DNA of 64,000 bases, taken from the NCBI RefSeq assembly GCF_001050155.1, contig NZ_LFVY01000001.1:124001-188000 (forward strand), given 5' to 3'. This stretch comes from Nitratireductor soli (GTDB taxonomy: Bacteria; Pseudomonadota; Alphaproteobacteria; Rhizobiales; Rhizobiaceae). Positions 55,595-63,297 of this stretch are shown here, in pieces (the first letter of the stretch is position 1; each line of letters opens with the position of its first letter). A program made the translations under genes and the position numbers. The notes below the pieces were generated by a model. It ran no database searches. It was not told where the DNA came from and saw only the letters and a program-made list of their open reading frames with translations.

Positions 55595-55927
55595 TCACTT
55601 GATGATGGTGCGCGTTTGACGGTTGCGCTCGGCCTGCAGGGCAACCGCATAACCCGTAACGGGTTCGATCGCGGCAACCAGCCTGCCGTCGCGCGTCACA
55701 TCCCATTCGAGCGTCGCATCTTCATACTCAAGCGCCGGATCCGTTTCCACACAGGCGGCGATAACCCGGGGTGCATTGCCGTCCATTTCGCGCAGCATCA
55801 TCGGCTTGTCGGCTTCACATTCCTCGAGCGTTTCGTAGATCACCGGCGCAGGCGTGGGCAGTTCACGGCATTCAGCGAGGCTGTCGGAGCACCCGACCAT
55901 CAGAAGAAGGGCAGCGATGTGTTCCAT
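55595..55927 (-). CDS. Small exported protein of unknown function, EcfG-controlled
   Basis: A 110-residue protein. The N-terminus MEHIAALLLMVGCSDSLAE is a short hydrophobic signal; LLMVGC resembles a lipobox, so it may be a lipoprotein, though the signal is short. The mature part has four Cys counting that one and an acidic beta-like region (EYEDATLEWDVTRDGRLVAAIEPVTGYAVA). No family was recognised. It has AAAGGAG before the ATG, and a clear general-stress promoter 34 nt upstream (55961-55985), so it is probably induced by stress. Confidence 0.72.
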   Translation of the reverse strand: MEHIAALLLMVGCSDSLAECRELPTPAPVIYETLEECEADKPMMLREMDGNAPRVIAACVETDPALEYEDATLEWDVTRDGRLVAAIEPVTGYAVALQAERNRQTRTIIK

Positions 55928-55960
55928 GGCTTTCTCCTTTCATCGTCTCTCGTTTCGGGG

Positions 55961-55985
55961 AACGGGATCTTTGATGGCCGGTTCC
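55961..55985 (-). promoter_or_regulatory. EcfG promoter of the 55595 gene
   Basis: Minus strand GGAAC (complement of 55981-55985), 16 nt, CGTT (complement of 55961-55964). The start codon follows after 33 nt. Confidence 0.78.
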
Positions 55986-56016
55986 CGGATTGCCGTTTCG
56001 GTGACCGCTTCCGGTA

Positions 56017-56184
56017 TCAGCGGCTGCGGCGCATAAGCCCCATGATGAGGGAGATCGCCAGAAGGGCGAGGAAGATATAGAACAACACCTGCGCAATGCC
56101 CGCGGAAGCGCCGGCAATGCCGCCAAAGCCAAGCGCGCCTGCAACCAGCGCGACAACGAGGAAGATAAGAGCCCAGTATAGCAT
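56017..56184 (-). CDS. DUF1328 / YtjA-family small membrane protein
   Basis: A 55-residue membrane protein with two spans: [50 protein letters not shown], ending in MRRSR. This is the DUF1328 (UPF0391) pattern; the family is often stress-induced and its function is unknown. An EcfG promoter lies 33 nt upstream (56218-56242), and ATG 56184 is the only start that keeps the family length. Confidence 0.88.
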   Translation of the reverse strand: MLYWALIFLVVALVAGALGFGGIAGASAGIAQVLFYIFLALLAISLIMGLMRRSR

Positions 56185-56217
56185 TGTGTTACTCCAGCTT
56201 GAAATCTGTCTGGAATA

Positions 56218-56242
56218 AACGCGATGCCGGCCGGTTGGTTCC
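56218..56242 (-). promoter_or_regulatory. EcfG promoter of the DUF1328 gene
   Basis: Minus strand GGAAC (complement of 56238-56242), 16 nt, CGTT (complement of 56218-56221). Confidence 0.8.
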
Positions 56243-56287
56243 GGTATGGAGCCGGCGCAGGTGACGGTGTCGAGCCGGGAAACAAAC

Positions 56288-56336
56288 AAGCCGCCCAGGG
56301 GCGGCTTGCCAGGGGCGGCTTGCCAGGGGCGGCTTG
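56288..56336. repeat. Tandem 14-bp repeat with hairpin
   Basis: The unit AGGGGCGGCTTGCC occurs twice in full (56297-56310, 56311-56324) and once as 12 bases (56325-56336). The first unit also pairs with CAAGCCGCC (56288-56296) to form a 9-bp hairpin. It lies just after phyR (convergent side) and may act as its terminator or as slippage-prone DNA. Confidence 0.85.
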
Positions 56337-56368
56337 ATTGAGCGATTGCCGGCGATGCATCGCCAAGG

Positions 56369-57163
56369 TCAGGCGGCGGCGCGGGCCTGATGGTCGAAGA
56401 ACAATGCCTGACTGATCAGCGCCTTGACCATTTCCGGGCTGAACGGCTTGGTGACCAGGAAGGTCGGCTCGGGCCGTTCGCCGGTCAGGAGCCTTTCGGG
56501 GAAGGCGGTGATGAAGATCACGGGAACCGGCGACATGGCCAGGATCTCGTTGACCGCGTCGAGACCCGAACTGCCGTCGGCGAGCTGGATGTCGGCCAGG
56601 ACCATGCGTGGCCTGGTTGTCGAAAACAGTTCGACCGCCTCCTTGTGGGTGCGGGCGTTGCCGACCACACGATGGCCGAGGCTCTCGACCATTTCCTCGA
56701 TGTCCATGGCGATCAGCGGCTCATCCTCTATGATGAGGATGTCGGTCGCCACCTGGCGGGATATCTCCTCGCTCGCCTCGCGCAGCATGGTGTTGAGCGC
56801 GTCCACCCCCGTTTCCAGGATCTCGGCTGCTTCATCGACCTGAAACCCTTCCACCGCAACGAGGAGGAAGGCCTGGCGCGGGCGTGGCGCGAGCGCCGAC
56901 AGATTGCTGAGAGCATGCTGCTCCCAGGCGGAGGCGGGAACTTTTTCAGGCACGCGGACATCGAGCGTTTCGAACAGGGCGGTGAACAGCCGGAACAGGG
57001 AGATCCGGTCGGTTGAGGCTTTCGGAAAGATGCTGGTATCGGCGATCAACGCTTCCAGCATCGCTGCCACCAGGGCGTCGCCGCTGGTCTGAGAGCCCGA
57101 CACGGCCCTGGAAAAGCGCCGCAAATAAGGAAGGTGCGGGGCGATACGCGCTGACAAATTCAT
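56369..57163 (-). CDS. phyR: General stress response regulator PhyR
   Basis: A 264-residue anti-anti-sigma response regulator. Residues about 1-130 are an ECF-sigma-like domain ([20 protein letters not shown], then [43 protein letters not shown]). Residues 140-255 form the receiver: [16 protein letters not shown], the phosphorylated Asp in [11 protein letters not shown], and Lys in LVTKPFSPE. When phosphorylated it binds NepR and frees EcfG. It is divergent from nepR-ecfG, with opposed EcfG promoters between them. Confidence 0.95.
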   Translation of the reverse strand: MNLSARIAPHLPYLRRFSRAVSGSQTSGDALVAAMLEALIADTSIFPKASTDRISLFRLFTALFETLDVRVPEKVPASAWEQHALSNLSALAPRPRQAFLLVAVEGFQVDEAAEILETGVDALNTMLREASEEISRQVATDILIIEDEPLIAMDIEEMVESLGHRVVGNARTHKEAVELFSTTRPRMVLADIQLADGSSGLDAVNEILAMSPVPVIFITAFPERLLTGERPEPTFLVTKPFSPEMVKALISQALFFDHQARAAA

Positions 57164-57211
57164 GGATTTCCTGTCTCCCTCGGTGACATGCAGGACAAGT
57201 AATGGTTTTCA

Positions 57212-57236
57212 AACGCACCGGACGGCAAAATGTTCC
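57212..57236 (-). promoter_or_regulatory. EcfG promoter of phyR
   Basis: Minus strand GGAAC (complement of 57232-57236), 16 nt, CGTT (complement of 57212-57215), about 48 nt before the phyR start: positive feedback. Confidence 0.85.
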
Positions 57237-57245
57237 AGACGTGTT

Positions 57246-57270
57246 GGAACGATTTGTCGCCATTCGCGTT
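57246..57270 (+). promoter_or_regulatory. EcfG promoter of nepR-ecfG
   Basis: GGAAC (57246-57250), 16 nt, CGTT (57267-57270), 86 nt before the nepR start. With the phyR promoter it makes a divergent autoregulated pair. Confidence 0.85.
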
Positions 57271-57356
57271 GGGCATCGGAGTCTTGAGTGTCGGCGGCTG
57301 ATTTTTTCATCGCGGCTACCAAGGGGATTTTGGGTGACTATGGAAAAAGATCAGGC

Positions 57357-57563
57357 ATGAGCTACGAAAAACCAACGAGCCGGCGGGTGGCGGGCAGGCG
57401 TGGCAGCGGGACCGATCCCCTCGGCGCCAATTCGGAAATTGGCCGCAAGCTCCGGCAATATTACGACGATTTGGTGAAGGAGGAGATTCCGGACCGGTTC
57501 AGCGATCTGTTGAGCCAGCTGGAAATGCAGGAACAGGCAGAGTCGGCCGAGAAAGAGGATTGA
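57357..57563 (+). CDS. nepR: Anti-sigma factor NepR
   Basis: A 68-residue anti-sigma protein. The central segment NSEIGRKLRQYYDDLVKEEIPDRFSDLLSQLE is the NepR core, with the conserved G-x-x-L-R-x-x-Y-x-x-L pattern followed by the P-D/E-R-F-x-x-L-L helix. The N- and C-tails are disordered and charged. It holds EcfG inactive until PhyR is phosphorylated. It ends 5 nt before ecfG. Confidence 0.92.
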   Translation: MSYEKPTSRRVAGRRGSGTDPLGANSEIGRKLRQYYDDLVKEEIPDRFSDLLSQLEMQEQAESAEKED

Positions 57564-57568
57564 TCGGC

Positions 57569-58120
57569 ATGAGTGTTTACGACGGGTTCCGCGACGATCT
57601 CCTTGCGACCGTTCCCAGTCTGCGGGCGTTCGCCGTATCGTTGTCGAAAAATGCCGACAGGGCGGACGACCTGGTGCAGGAAACGCTCGTCAAAGCCTGG
57701 GACAAGCAGAAGAGCTTCCAGCCCGGGACCAATCTCAAGGCCTGGCTTTTCACCATCCTGCGCAACGAATTCTACTCGCAGATGCGCAAGCGCAAGCGTG
57801 AGGTGGAAGACAGCGACGGGGCGATCACCGGCCGGCTTTCCGTGCATCCGGCGCAGCAGGGGGCCATCGATCTGAAGGACTTCCGCAAGGCGCTCGAATT
57901 GCTGCCGGAGGACCAGCGCGAGGCGATCGTGCTGATCGGCGCGTCGGGTTTCTCCTACGAAGAGGCGGCCGAAATCTGCGGTTGCGCCATCGGTACCATC
58001 AAGAGCCGCGTGAGCCGCGCCCGCAGTCGCCTGCAGGATATTCTGGGCATCACCGGTGAGAACGATTTCGGCCCGGATGCGATCTCTGCACAGATTACCA
58101 GTGGCGCCTTCTCAGGCTGA
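57569..58120 (+). CDS. ecfG: ECF sigma factor EcfG (general stress)
   Basis: A 183-residue ECF sigma factor. Region 2 holds SLSKNADRADDLVQETLVKAWDKQKSFQPGTNLKAWLFTILRNEFYS and region 4 has LELLPEDQREAIVLIGASGFSYEEAAEICGCAIGTIKSRVSRARSRL. This is the EcfG/RpoE2 (ECF15) type. ATG 57569 is preceded by AGAGG. It should read the six GGAAC-N16-CGTT promoters seen around it. NepR is its direct upstream neighbour. Confidence 0.94.
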   Translation: MSVYDGFRDDLLATVPSLRAFAVSLSKNADRADDLVQETLVKAWDKQKSFQPGTNLKAWLFTILRNEFYSQMRKRKREVEDSDGAITGRLSVHPAQQGAIDLKDFRKALELLPEDQREAIVLIGASGFSYEEAAEICGCAIGTIKSRVSRARSRLQDILGITGENDFGPDAISAQITSGAFSG

Positions 58121-58158
58121 GCGGCCCAAGCGGCAGGCGCGACGCCGCGGCCTGGCCG

Positions 58159-58548
58159 TCAGACCCGGTCGGAGACGCTGTTCGACCATACGTCGGCCAG
58201 CGCGTCGATCAGGTCGCTTTCCCGGTAGGGTTTTTCGATGACGCGGACGCCGGCGAATGGCTCGAACACCTGATGGCCGGCCGCGTAGCCGGTGGCGAAG
58301 ATGAACGGGATCCGGCGCTCCTGCAGGAGGCGGGCGAAATCATCCGTCCACTGGTCGGAAAGCTTTATGTCGAGGATCGCGGTGGAGATGTTGCCGGTAT
58401 CGAGAACCTCCGGCACCAGCGCCTCGAAGGACGCGATGGTCACCACGTCGGCGGCGCCGTGTTCGCGGCACAATTGTTCGATGTTCATGGCGATCATGGC
58501 TTCGTCTTCGACGAGAAGGACGCGCGCACCGTGCAATGGCTTTTTCAA
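58159..58548 (-). CDS. Single-domain response regulator
   Basis: A 129-residue stand-alone receiver: ARVLLVEDEAMIAMNIEQLC holds the acidic pair, TAILDIKLSD the phosphorylated Asp, IPFIFATGYAAG the Thr position (here T), and RVIEKPYRESDL the Lys. No output domain. Small FATGY-type receivers near phyR can modulate the general stress kinases by competing for phosphate. It is convergent with ecfG, 38 nt apart. No EcfG promoter is visible upstream. Confidence 0.9.
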   Translation of the reverse strand: MKKPLHGARVLLVEDEAMIAMNIEQLCREHGAADVVTIASFEALVPEVLDTGNISTAILDIKLSDQWTDDFARLLQERRIPFIFATGYAAGHQVFEPFAGVRVIEKPYRESDLIDALADVWSNSVSDRV

Positions 58549-58737
58549 TCAGGCGTCCTCTCGAAGCCGGCGAATATGAAGTTCTGCATTCCCATTGCCG
58601 GCGAAAATTGTCATTAAAAAAAGACATGTGATCGGCTTTTTGCGAAGCGATTGTGTCAAGGCGGTTTTCTATCGCTGGAAAGGCTGGGTGGCGGGTTGGG
58701 AAACAACAGCAAGGCGATTGCAAGGAGCCTGCCGTGC

Positions 58738-59083
58738 AGCCAGCAAAGCGGCCTGACCGGCAAGCGCGTCCTGGCCATCGCCCAGCAGCATGTGGCCGAT
58801 ACGCTCGGCATCTCGGTGGTTCACACCAGTGGTGCGATCCTGACAGATGGTACCCATCTGTCAGGAAAAATCGCCCCACCAGATCAATAGCTTGTGAACT
58901 GACTTATCGAAACGGATGGGTACCATCCGTTTCGGTCAGACCACGAGCAAGACCATCGCCAAGCTGATGAAGCGGAACCTCATCGCCTGGCAGGATGGTG
59001 GCTGCTGGATCGTCAATCCGGAGGCATTGGCCGAATTGGCGGGTTGGACCGCCGGCTCATCGGTGAAGCGGCCGTTTCCATGA
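58738..59083 (+). pseudogene. Crp/Fnr-family regulator remnant, interrupted
   Basis: Two pieces read as one Crp/Fnr C-terminal helix-turn-helix if a 115-bp insert is removed. The first (to 58827) gives SGLTGKRVLAIAQQHVADTL then GISVVHT; the second (from 58943) gives TSKTIAKLMKRNLIAWQDGG, then CWIVNPEALAELAG and a stop at 59081-59083. The insert shifts the frame and adds a stop at 58888-58890. The cNMP-binding N-terminal half is missing. The tail overlaps the end of the convergent AI-2E gene. The family call is by eye. Confidence 0.65.
58828..58942. mobile_element. 115-bp palindromic insert in the Crp/Fnr remnant
   Basis: Two perfect 12-bp hairpins lie here: 58839-58865 (loop TAC) and 58908-58934 (loop GTA). 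They share a core GATGGTACCCATC in inverted orientation. The first hairpin has outer arms GTGGTGCGAT/ATCGCCCCAC (58829-58838, 58870-58879). ACC occurs on both sides (58825-58827, 58940-58942), a possible 3-bp target duplication. No coding capacity: a small palindromic element that moved passively, mechanism unknown. Confidence 0.65.
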
Positions 59084-60206
59084 AAGCCGGCTGCGGCGGG
59101 CGCGCCGGTTGGCGTCGTGGCCTGGCCGTCATCGGCGTCTCTATGCCGGGCAGTATGTTGCCGGCTATCGCATAGACGACCAGCAGCGCCGGGATGGCGA
59201 TGAACCCGCCGATCGGCCCCCACATCCACAGCCAGAAGGCGATCGCCAGGAAGACGATGAAGGGGTTGAGCGTCATGCGCCGGCCGATCACCGTCGGCGT
59301 GACGAATTGCGCTTCGATGGCATTCAGCGCCAGATAGGCAAGCGGCGGCATGAAGCTGGCGGTCAGCGTGTCGAACGTGGCCAGACCGACGCCGAACAGC
59401 ACCACCGCCATCACCGCCGGACCGATGTAGATGATGAAATTGAGCAATGCCGCCATGGCGCCCCACAGCGCCGGCGACGGCACGCCCACCAGCCACAGCG
59501 CGATGCCGACGGCGACGCCGAGGCCGGCGTTGATGATGGCGATCGACAGGAGATAGTCGGACACGGCGTATTCGACGTCGCGGAAGATATGCGCCACGCG
59601 CCAGCGCAGCCGCCGGTCGAAACACAGTTTGAGGATCGCCATGCGGGTCTGGTGGCGCGTCGCGACGAAAAAATACAGGCTGGCGAAAAACAGCAGGAGC
59701 TGGGCCAGCAGCGTCGGCGCCAGCACCGCCACGTCGGCCATGGTCGAGCCGCCTTCCACCGAAACGGTCACTTTCGACCCGCCGGTCGCCGAGCGGATCT
59801 GCTCCTGCAACTCCTTCACCGTGTTGAGCGGCTGGCGCAGGCTGGAAAGCTGCAGTTGCAGCTCGCTCCAGATCTGCGGCACCTTGCCGGCCCAGGAAGC
59901 AAGCGGCGCTGCAATGGCGACGAGAAACGTGCCGACCAGAACGATGAAGACCAGCACCACCGCAATGGCGGCAAGCGAAGACGGCACGTTTCGCGCTTCG
60001 AGGCGGCTGGCGATCGGTCCGAGCATCAGGCCGATGATGATGGCAAGGCTGATCGGCGCCAGCAGAAAGCGGGCGTAGTGGAGCATGACGAGAAAGGCGA
60101 GAAGTCCGACAAAGATGGTGGCGGCCTGGGCGCCGTAGGCGAATGCCGCCCGCAAATCCATGAGGTGCGCCGCGTGACCGGCGCGCACGTGTCGTGACTG
60201 ATCCAT
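59013..60206 (-). CDS. AI-2E family transporter
   Basis: A 397-residue membrane protein with about seven to eight spans and the AI-2E/PerM pattern (ARFLLAPISLAIIIGLMLGPIASRLEAR near the start; PALWGAMAALLNFIIYIGPAVMAVVLFGVGL and FVTPTVIGRRMTLNPFIVFLAIAFWLWMWGPIGGFIAIPALLV in the C-terminal half). The family includes autoinducer-2 exporters and ion antiporters; the substrate here is unknown. A Pro/Arg-rich 45-residue tail follows the last span and overlaps the Crp remnant on the other strand, so the natural stop may have been lost. Confidence 0.87.
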   Translation of the reverse strand: MDQSRHVRAGHAAHLMDLRAAFAYGAQAATIFVGLLAFLVMLHYARFLLAPISLAIIIGLMLGPIASRLEARNVPSSLAAIAVVLVFIVLVGTFLVAIAAPLASWAGKVPQIWSELQLQLSSLRQPLNTVKELQEQIRSATGGSKVTVSVEGGSTMADVAVLAPTLLAQLLLFFASLYFFVATRHQTRMAILKLCFDRRLRWRVAHIFRDVEYAVSDYLLSIAIINAGLGVAVGIALWLVGVPSPALWGAMAALLNFIIYIGPAVMAVVLFGVGLATFDTLTASFMPPLAYLALNAIEAQFVTPTVIGRRMTLNPFIVFLAIAFWLWMWGPIGGFIAIPALLVVYAIAGNILPGIETPMTARPRRQPARPPQPAFMETAASPMSRRSNPPIRPMPPD

Positions 60207-60275
60207 TCAACAATTCCGATGAGGTTCACTCATAAAGCGTTTGGCGCGGCTTTGGTTCCCGTCAGGCCTGGGGCG

Positions 60276-60300
60276 GGAACTTCCCCGAGGGTCTCGCGTT
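60276..60300 (+). promoter_or_regulatory. EcfG promoter of the DUF883 gene
   Basis: GGAAC (60276-60280), 16 nt, CGTT (60297-60300). The short leader that results favours the start codon at 60333. Confidence 0.8.
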
Positions 60301-60332
60301 GCTATGGGAATGCAACAATGGAGAGCGCCAAC

Positions 60333-60671
60333 ATGGCAACCACGGCAACGAAGGCAACAAGAACCCAGAAATCGGACGAGGTTTCCGCCAGCGATCTGGA
60401 GAACGACATGCGGCAGCTGCGCGCCGACATGGCGCAGCTGATAACCCATCTGAAGGACATGGGCGGGCAGTCCGGTTCCGCCGCGCGCAAGGCTGCCGGC
60501 GAAGGGATCGACCAGCTGCGCGAGCAGGGCGAGGCTGCGTTGCAGAACGTCAAGGGCAGCGCCCAGGACATGGAGCGCCAGTTGGCACAGACCATCCGCG
60601 AACGGCCGATCACGTCGCTCGCCGTAGCCGTCGGCGCGGGTTTCCTGCTCGCCCTGGCGACCCGGCGATAG
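60333..60671 (+). CDS. DUF883 (ElaB/YqjD/YgaM-like) membrane-anchored protein
   Basis: A 112-residue protein. An amphipathic, coiled-coil-prone region (ASDLENDMRQLRADMAQLITHLKDMG, then AARKAAGEGIDQLREQGEAALQNVKGSAQDMERQL) is followed by one C-terminal span (ITSLAVAVGAGFLLALATRR). This is the DUF883 layout; the E. coli members are ribosome-binding, stationary-phase membrane proteins. ATG 60333 has GGAGAG at a good distance; ATG 60318 would sit too close to the EcfG transcription start. The next gene follows after 9 nt. Confidence 0.87.
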   Translation: MATTATKATRTQKSDEVSASDLENDMRQLRADMAQLITHLKDMGGQSGSAARKAAGEGIDQLREQGEAALQNVKGSAQDMERQLAQTIRERPITSLAVAVGAGFLLALATRR

Positions 60672-60680
60672 GCGTCGGCG

Positions 60681-61124
60681 ATGCTGGCAAGACTGCTTGC
60701 CTCTTTCGCCGCCGGTGAAATGTCCGGCGCGGTCAAACGGCTGCGCATCGTCACCGGTTTTTACGCGCTGGCCGCGCTTCTGGCGCTGTTCGGCGCGTCG
60801 TTCCTGCTGCTCGCCGCCTTTGTCTCGGCGGCGGCGCGCTGGGGCGTGACGGATGCCGCGCTCGGCTTCGGCATCGGCTTTCTGGTGCTCGCCGGCCTTG
60901 TGGTCGCCGGGCTCAAGATCTGGAGTGGCGTACAAGTGCGCCGCGCGCGCCGCAGACGGGTTTCCGATGCGGGCGTCCTGGCCGGCACTGCTGCCTTGAC
61001 GCTGCTGCCGTCATTGCTTGCCCGCTCGGGTGGGCTGGGCGCGCTGATCCTGCCAGTCGTGGCGGTGGCCGGTTATGCGATCCTGCGTGAGAACAGCGGC
61101 TCCAGCGAGAAGGACGATTCCTAG
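60681..61124 (+). CDS. Phage_holin_3_6-like (YqjE-type) membrane protein
   Basis: A 147-residue protein with two central spans (FYALAALLALFGASFLLLAAFVSAA and LGFGIGFLVLAGLVVAGLKIW) and a third weaker C-terminal span (LGALILPVVAVAGYAILR). Genes of this type often follow DUF883 genes, as yqjE follows yqjD in E. coli. They are small stress-related inner-membrane proteins of unknown function, named holin-like only by similarity. It is in the same operon as the DUF883 gene and under the same EcfG promoter. Confidence 0.75.
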   Translation: MLARLLASFAAGEMSGAVKRLRIVTGFYALAALLALFGASFLLLAAFVSAAARWGVTDAALGFGIGFLVLAGLVVAGLKIWSGVQVRRARRRRVSDAGVLAGTAALTLLPSLLARSGGLGALILPVVAVAGYAILRENSGSSEKDDS

Positions 61125-61251
61125 ACCAGATTATCGTTTCATGGAAAAAGGCCAGCTTCTCTCACTCTTCGTTCCACGCGGTTTGCGGTCGCTGGACGAT
61201 TCCGTCCGACTGCGAGGCGCGAGGCACCTCCGATAACTTTCCGTTACGAAG

Positions 61252-61276
61252 GGAACTCCGGCTCCGGCGCTGCATT
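61252..61276 (+). promoter_or_regulatory. Variant EcfG-like promoter of the 61309 gene
   Basis: GGAAC (61252-61256), 16 nt, CATT (61273-61276). The second element differs by one base from CGTT, so use by EcfG is less sure than at the other six sites. Confidence 0.4.
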
Positions 61277-61308
61277 TTCGAAGCAGGTTCGAACAAAGGA
61301 GCTTTCAC

Positions 61309-61494
61309 ATGCCGCAAAGGACGACCCCTGAAAAAGCAAGGCAGGGCAGGCGTGGGTTTCCGGTTCTGCTGGTGCTCGTGTTCGGCCTTCTCCTGGCGGC
61401 GGTCGTCTGGTGGGGGGTCGAGGTCTACGGCCTGATGCTGGATCAGCAGCAGGCGATTGAAACGCCGGCGTCGCGCGATCAGCCTTCCGGCTGA
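61309..61494 (+). CDS. Small single-span membrane protein
   Basis: A 61-residue protein: a basic N-terminus (MPQRTTPEKARQGRRG), one span (FPVLLVLVFGLLLAAVVWWGVEVYGLML) and a short tail. AAAGGAG lies 9 nt before the ATG, which supports it as a real gene. No family was recognised. A variant EcfG promoter precedes it, and Dps follows 84 nt later, so it may belong to the stress regulon. Confidence 0.65.
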   Translation: MPQRTTPEKARQGRRGFPVLLVLVFGLLLAAVVWWGVEVYGLMLDQQQAIETPASRDQPSG

Positions 61495-61578
61495 TGCCAG
61501 CGCGGCAACTGGCCCGCGACCAACCCGCATCCCGTTTCTGCATTCTAGTCCGCACCACCAAATCTCGAGGAGAAATCA

Positions 61579-62088
61579 ATGAGCAACGCTGCTGAAGTTC
61601 TCAAGCCGAAGACCCATACCGACACCATGAACATCGGTCTGTCGGATGCCGACCGCAAGGAGATCGCCGCCGGGCTATCGGAGGTTCTGGTTGGCACCTA
61701 CCGGCTGCTGATCAAGACGCACATCTATCACTGGAACGTGGTGGGGCCCCTGTTCCACTCGATCCACGTGCTGACAGAAGAACAGTACAACGCGCTGTTC
61801 GAGGCGACGGACATCATTGCCGAGCGGGTGCGCGCGTTGGGGCACCATGCGCCCATCCTCTCCGGCAAGGGCCTCGACACGTCGATCGAGCTGAAGGCGT
61901 CCGGTCGCTCGGCGCTGGAAATGGTCCAGGACCTGGTCGAGGACCACGAGGAGGCGGTGCGCAAGATGCGCGATGTCGGCACGAAGGCCGACGAGAAGGG
62001 CGACCTGGTCACCGCCGACATGCTGACCGCGCGCCTGACCTTCCACGAAAAGGCCCTGTGGATGCTGCGCGCCATCATTGCCGACTGA
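61579..62088 (+). CDS. dps: Dps-family ferritin-like DNA-protection protein
   Basis: A 169-residue Dps. The ferroxidase-site helices are clear: IKTHIYHWNVVGPLFHSIHVLTEEQYNALFEATDIIAERVRALG holds the His and the Asp/Glu iron ligands shared between subunits. It stores iron, consumes peroxide and coats DNA under stress. The basic N-terminal tail is modest (MSNAAEVLKPKTHTD). A GAGGAGA ribosome site precedes ATG 61579. No perfect EcfG box is seen just upstream; it may be read from the 61309 promoter. Confidence 0.92.
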   Translation: MSNAAEVLKPKTHTDTMNIGLSDADRKEIAAGLSEVLVGTYRLLIKTHIYHWNVVGPLFHSIHVLTEEQYNALFEATDIIAERVRALGHHAPILSGKGLDTSIELKASGRSALEMVQDLVEDHEEAVRKMRDVGTKADEKGDLVTADMLTARLTFHEKALWMLRAIIAD

Positions 62089-62130
62089 GCGCGGCTACCT
62101 GCTCAGGCGGTCGTCCTGCATCGTGAATTG

Positions 62131-62163
62131 CCCCCGAAAGTCGTGTCCGGCTTTCGGGGTTTT
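62131..62163 (+). terminator. Terminator after dps
   Basis: A 9-bp stem CCCCGAAAG/CTTTCGGGG (62132-62140 and 62151-62159) with a 10-nt loop, followed by TTTT. It closes dps; the convergent kinase gene ends at 62176. Confidence 0.85.
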
Positions 62164-62175
62164 CTGTTGTCGGCT

Positions 62176-63081
62176 TCAGGAAACGACAGGGACCAGAACC
62201 GCCAGGGCGCCGGGATGCAGTGCGATCCGCGTGGTCTGTTCCAGCGGGCACAGTTCCCCGTCGATGGCGCATTTGAAACGGCGGCGCTGGCTGGGGACTG
62301 TCAACGCCACCTCCGTGGCTTCGTGGATCTCCACCTGGTCGTTCTGCCGCCAGCGGCCAATGCCCATGTTGAGGAAAAGCCAGAGAAGGTCGCGCCGGCG
62401 ACGGACGCGGGTAACGTAGATGCCGAGCTGGCCGCCATCGGGCCGCTCGGCAAAAGGCAGGCGCTGGCCCTCGGCATAGAGATTGTTGGTCACCGCCAGG
62501 CTGGAAGTGGTGGCGAGGATCTTTGCATCGCCCATGTCGAGGGAAACCTTCAGCGAGGCCGGCCTGGCAAGGGTGACGAAGGCAGTGCGGACCGATGCCA
62601 TCATCTTGCCGATCCGCGAACGGAACGACATGCGCTCGCGCAGCCTGATCAGTTGCGGATGCATGCCGATGGAAAACTGGTGGACGAAAAAGCGGTCGTT
62701 GGCGCGGGCGATGTCGACCCGGCGTATTTCGCCGCTCGCCAGCGCCGTCAAGGCCTCCTCCAGATCGAGGGGGATCTCCAGGCTGCGGGCAAACAGGTTC
62801 ATCGTGCCGGCAGGCAACACGGCGAGGGCCTTGTCCGTATGCGCCACCAGGCTCGCCGCCAGCGAGACCGTTCCGTCGCCACCGCCGGCGAGCAGCACAT
62901 CGGCGCGTTCATCCGCCGCCGCTTCGCGCATGCAAGGAACCAGATCCTCTCCCTCGGCGAGCCTGGTCTCGATCGTATGGCCGGCGGCCGTGAAAATCTG
63001 CTCCATCCGCGCGGCGAGCGCCTGCGTGTCGAGATCGCGTAGTGTTCCGCCGCCGCGGTTCAGTACGGCCAGGACATGCAT
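62176..63081 (-). CDS. Diacylglycerol/sphingosine kinase-family (YegS-like) lipid kinase
   Basis: A 301-residue lipid kinase. VLAVLNRGGGTLRDLD opens the nucleotide domain, and the ATP-binding signature is VLLAGGGDGTVSLAASLV, followed by LAVLPAGTMNLFARSLEIPLD. The C-terminal domain includes GQRLPFAERPDGGQLGIYVTRV. Members phosphorylate diacylglycerol, phosphatidylglycerol or related lipids at the membrane. ATG 63081 follows AAAGGGAAG; a GTG at 63096 is the alternative. The precise lipid is unknown. Confidence 0.87.
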   Translation of the reverse strand: MHVLAVLNRGGGTLRDLDTQALAARMEQIFTAAGHTIETRLAEGEDLVPCMREAAADERADVLLAGGGDGTVSLAASLVAHTDKALAVLPAGTMNLFARSLEIPLDLEEALTALASGEIRRVDIARANDRFFVHQFSIGMHPQLIRLRERMSFRSRIGKMMASVRTAFVTLARPASLKVSLDMGDAKILATTSSLAVTNNLYAEGQRLPFAERPDGGQLGIYVTRVRRRRDLLWLFLNMGIGRWRQNDQVEIHEATEVALTVPSQRRRFKCAIDGELCPLEQTTRIALHPGALAVLVPVVS

Positions 63082-63179
63082 GGACTTCCCTTTCACCGAT
63101 CGCCTCAGCTTCGCTCAAGAAGGGCCGGAGGGGAAAAAGGTTCCCTGTGCCGGGGAAGCACCGTCGTGTGGAAAATGGC

Positions 63180-63204
63180 GGAACCAGATGCGCCAAGATG
63201 CGTT
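63180..63204 (+). promoter_or_regulatory. EcfG promoter of the PRC-barrel gene
   Basis: GGAAC (63180-63184), 16 nt, CGTT (63201-63204), about 90 nt before the start at 63298. Confidence 0.78.
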
Positions 63205-63297
63205 CTACTGATGCAAACGGCCGCGCCCCGATCCCAACCTTGCAAGATCGACTCGGTGCGCGGCCTGTACAGAAACACTGCACATGGAGAGCATATC

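Noticed and set aside
56288-56336. Possible CRISPR array
   Set aside because: Units are directly adjacent 14-mers with no spacers; no cas genes in the window.
60681-61124. Prophage holin
   Set aside because: No phage genes lie nearby; the gene sits after DUF883 in a stress operon, the usual place for this cellular family.
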